From an uncultured Acidobacteriota bacterium (GTDB taxonomy: Bacteria > Acidobacteriota > Terriglobia > Terriglobales > Acidobacteriaceae): a stretch of 23,213 nucleotides of DNA. Numbering within the stretch: the stretch's first letter is position 1; each line of letters opens with the position of its first letter. Position numbers and translations under genes: made by a program. The notes under the pieces were generated by a model. The model had not been told where the DNA came from, did no database searches, and was given only the letters and a program-made list of their open reading frames with translations. The stretch is taken from assembly GCA_903832475.1 (NCBI GenBank), contig CAILBQ010000727.1, forward strand, positions 1 to 23,213, read 5' to 3'. Positions 23,053 through 23,213 of the stretch are shown in pieces.

Positions 23053-23194
23053 GCGTGTGACGCGTGTGTGGGCAGAATGGCTGATGATATGGCCGCGCAT
23101 CCCATAGCGGTTGCTGATCCCATGCTCGCTCATCCTTGGGAAAAGCCCTTTAATGTCGCGGCGCGCGGACTCAAATCCTAGCACCCACAAACAG

Positions 23195-23213
23195 AAAAGC
23201 CTCCCCAAAGGGA
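23195..23213. terminator. Half of a terminator-like hairpin cut by the window end
   Basis: AAAAGCCTCCC (23195-23205), a CAAA loop and the first bases GGGA (23210-23213) of a matching arm are visible. If the next bases continue GGCTTTT this would be an intrinsic terminator. The completion lies outside the window. Confidence 0.4.

Noticed and set aside
23150..23190. 3' part of a tRNA or tmRNA (GGACTCAAATCCT)
   Set aside because: The loop does not match the TTCRANY T-loop pattern, and no acceptor stem or CCA follows.

Overview
The window reads as chromosomal DNA from a GC-rich Gram-negative bacterium, most likely an acidobacterium (Terriglobia / Acidobacteriaceae type). I infer this from the gene content: many exported S9, S53 and amidase-type hydrolases, Ig-like tails on the S53 protease, an HXXEE membrane protein, and lipid-anchored DsbA-like and SurA-like folding factors. 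No marker such as 16S rRNA is present, so the assignment is an inference. Coding density is high, no intergenic gap exceeds about 260 bases, and I see no insertion sequence, phage gene, CRISPR array or integrase.

Layout. On the minus strand at the left end are a tRNA-Gln(UUG), ispE (isoprenoid precursor synthesis) and an exported S9A prolyl oligopeptidase, in a head-to-tail row. Divergent from them is an exported gamma-glutamyltransferase, followed by a TIM-barrel sugar isomerase/epimerase-like gene. A large secreted S53 protease on the minus strand converges on that gene, and its apparent terminator lies inside the end of the isomerase coding sequence. Asparaginyl-tRNA synthetase runs divergently from the S53 gene and converges on a Tat-exported amidase, which lies behind frr (ribosome recycling factor) on the minus strand. 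Then come a family-2 glycosyltransferase (+), lipA with a small two-helix membrane protein (-), an HXXEE membrane protein (+), an MpaB/DUF2236-type putative oxygenase (-), a membrane-anchored TPR-like protein (+), an exported S9C-type peptidase (-), and finally a DsbA-like lipoprotein and a SurA-like parvulin lipoprotein (+) that end at a clear terminator. The last 160 bases hold a possible 34-codon ORF and half of another terminator-like hairpin cut by the window edge.

How the genes fit together. Core housekeeping genes (ispE, asnS, frr, lipA, tRNA-Gln) are interleaved with an envelope and secretion set: two S9 peptidases, S53, gamma-glutamyltransferase, a Tat amidase and two lipoprotein folding factors. 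The exported set would suit peptide and amide scavenging outside the cytoplasm plus folding of exported proteins. The genes are mostly in single-gene units on alternating strands, so this is a neighbourhood theme and not a demonstrated pathway. I did not find a convincing new multi-gene defence or mobile system. The most interesting items are regulatory architecture (embedded terminator, three-arm repeat between the S9A and ggt genes, a mis-phased ggt ribosome binding site, and a perfect palindrome upstream of asnS) and the lipid-anchored DsbA-like/SurA-like pair.
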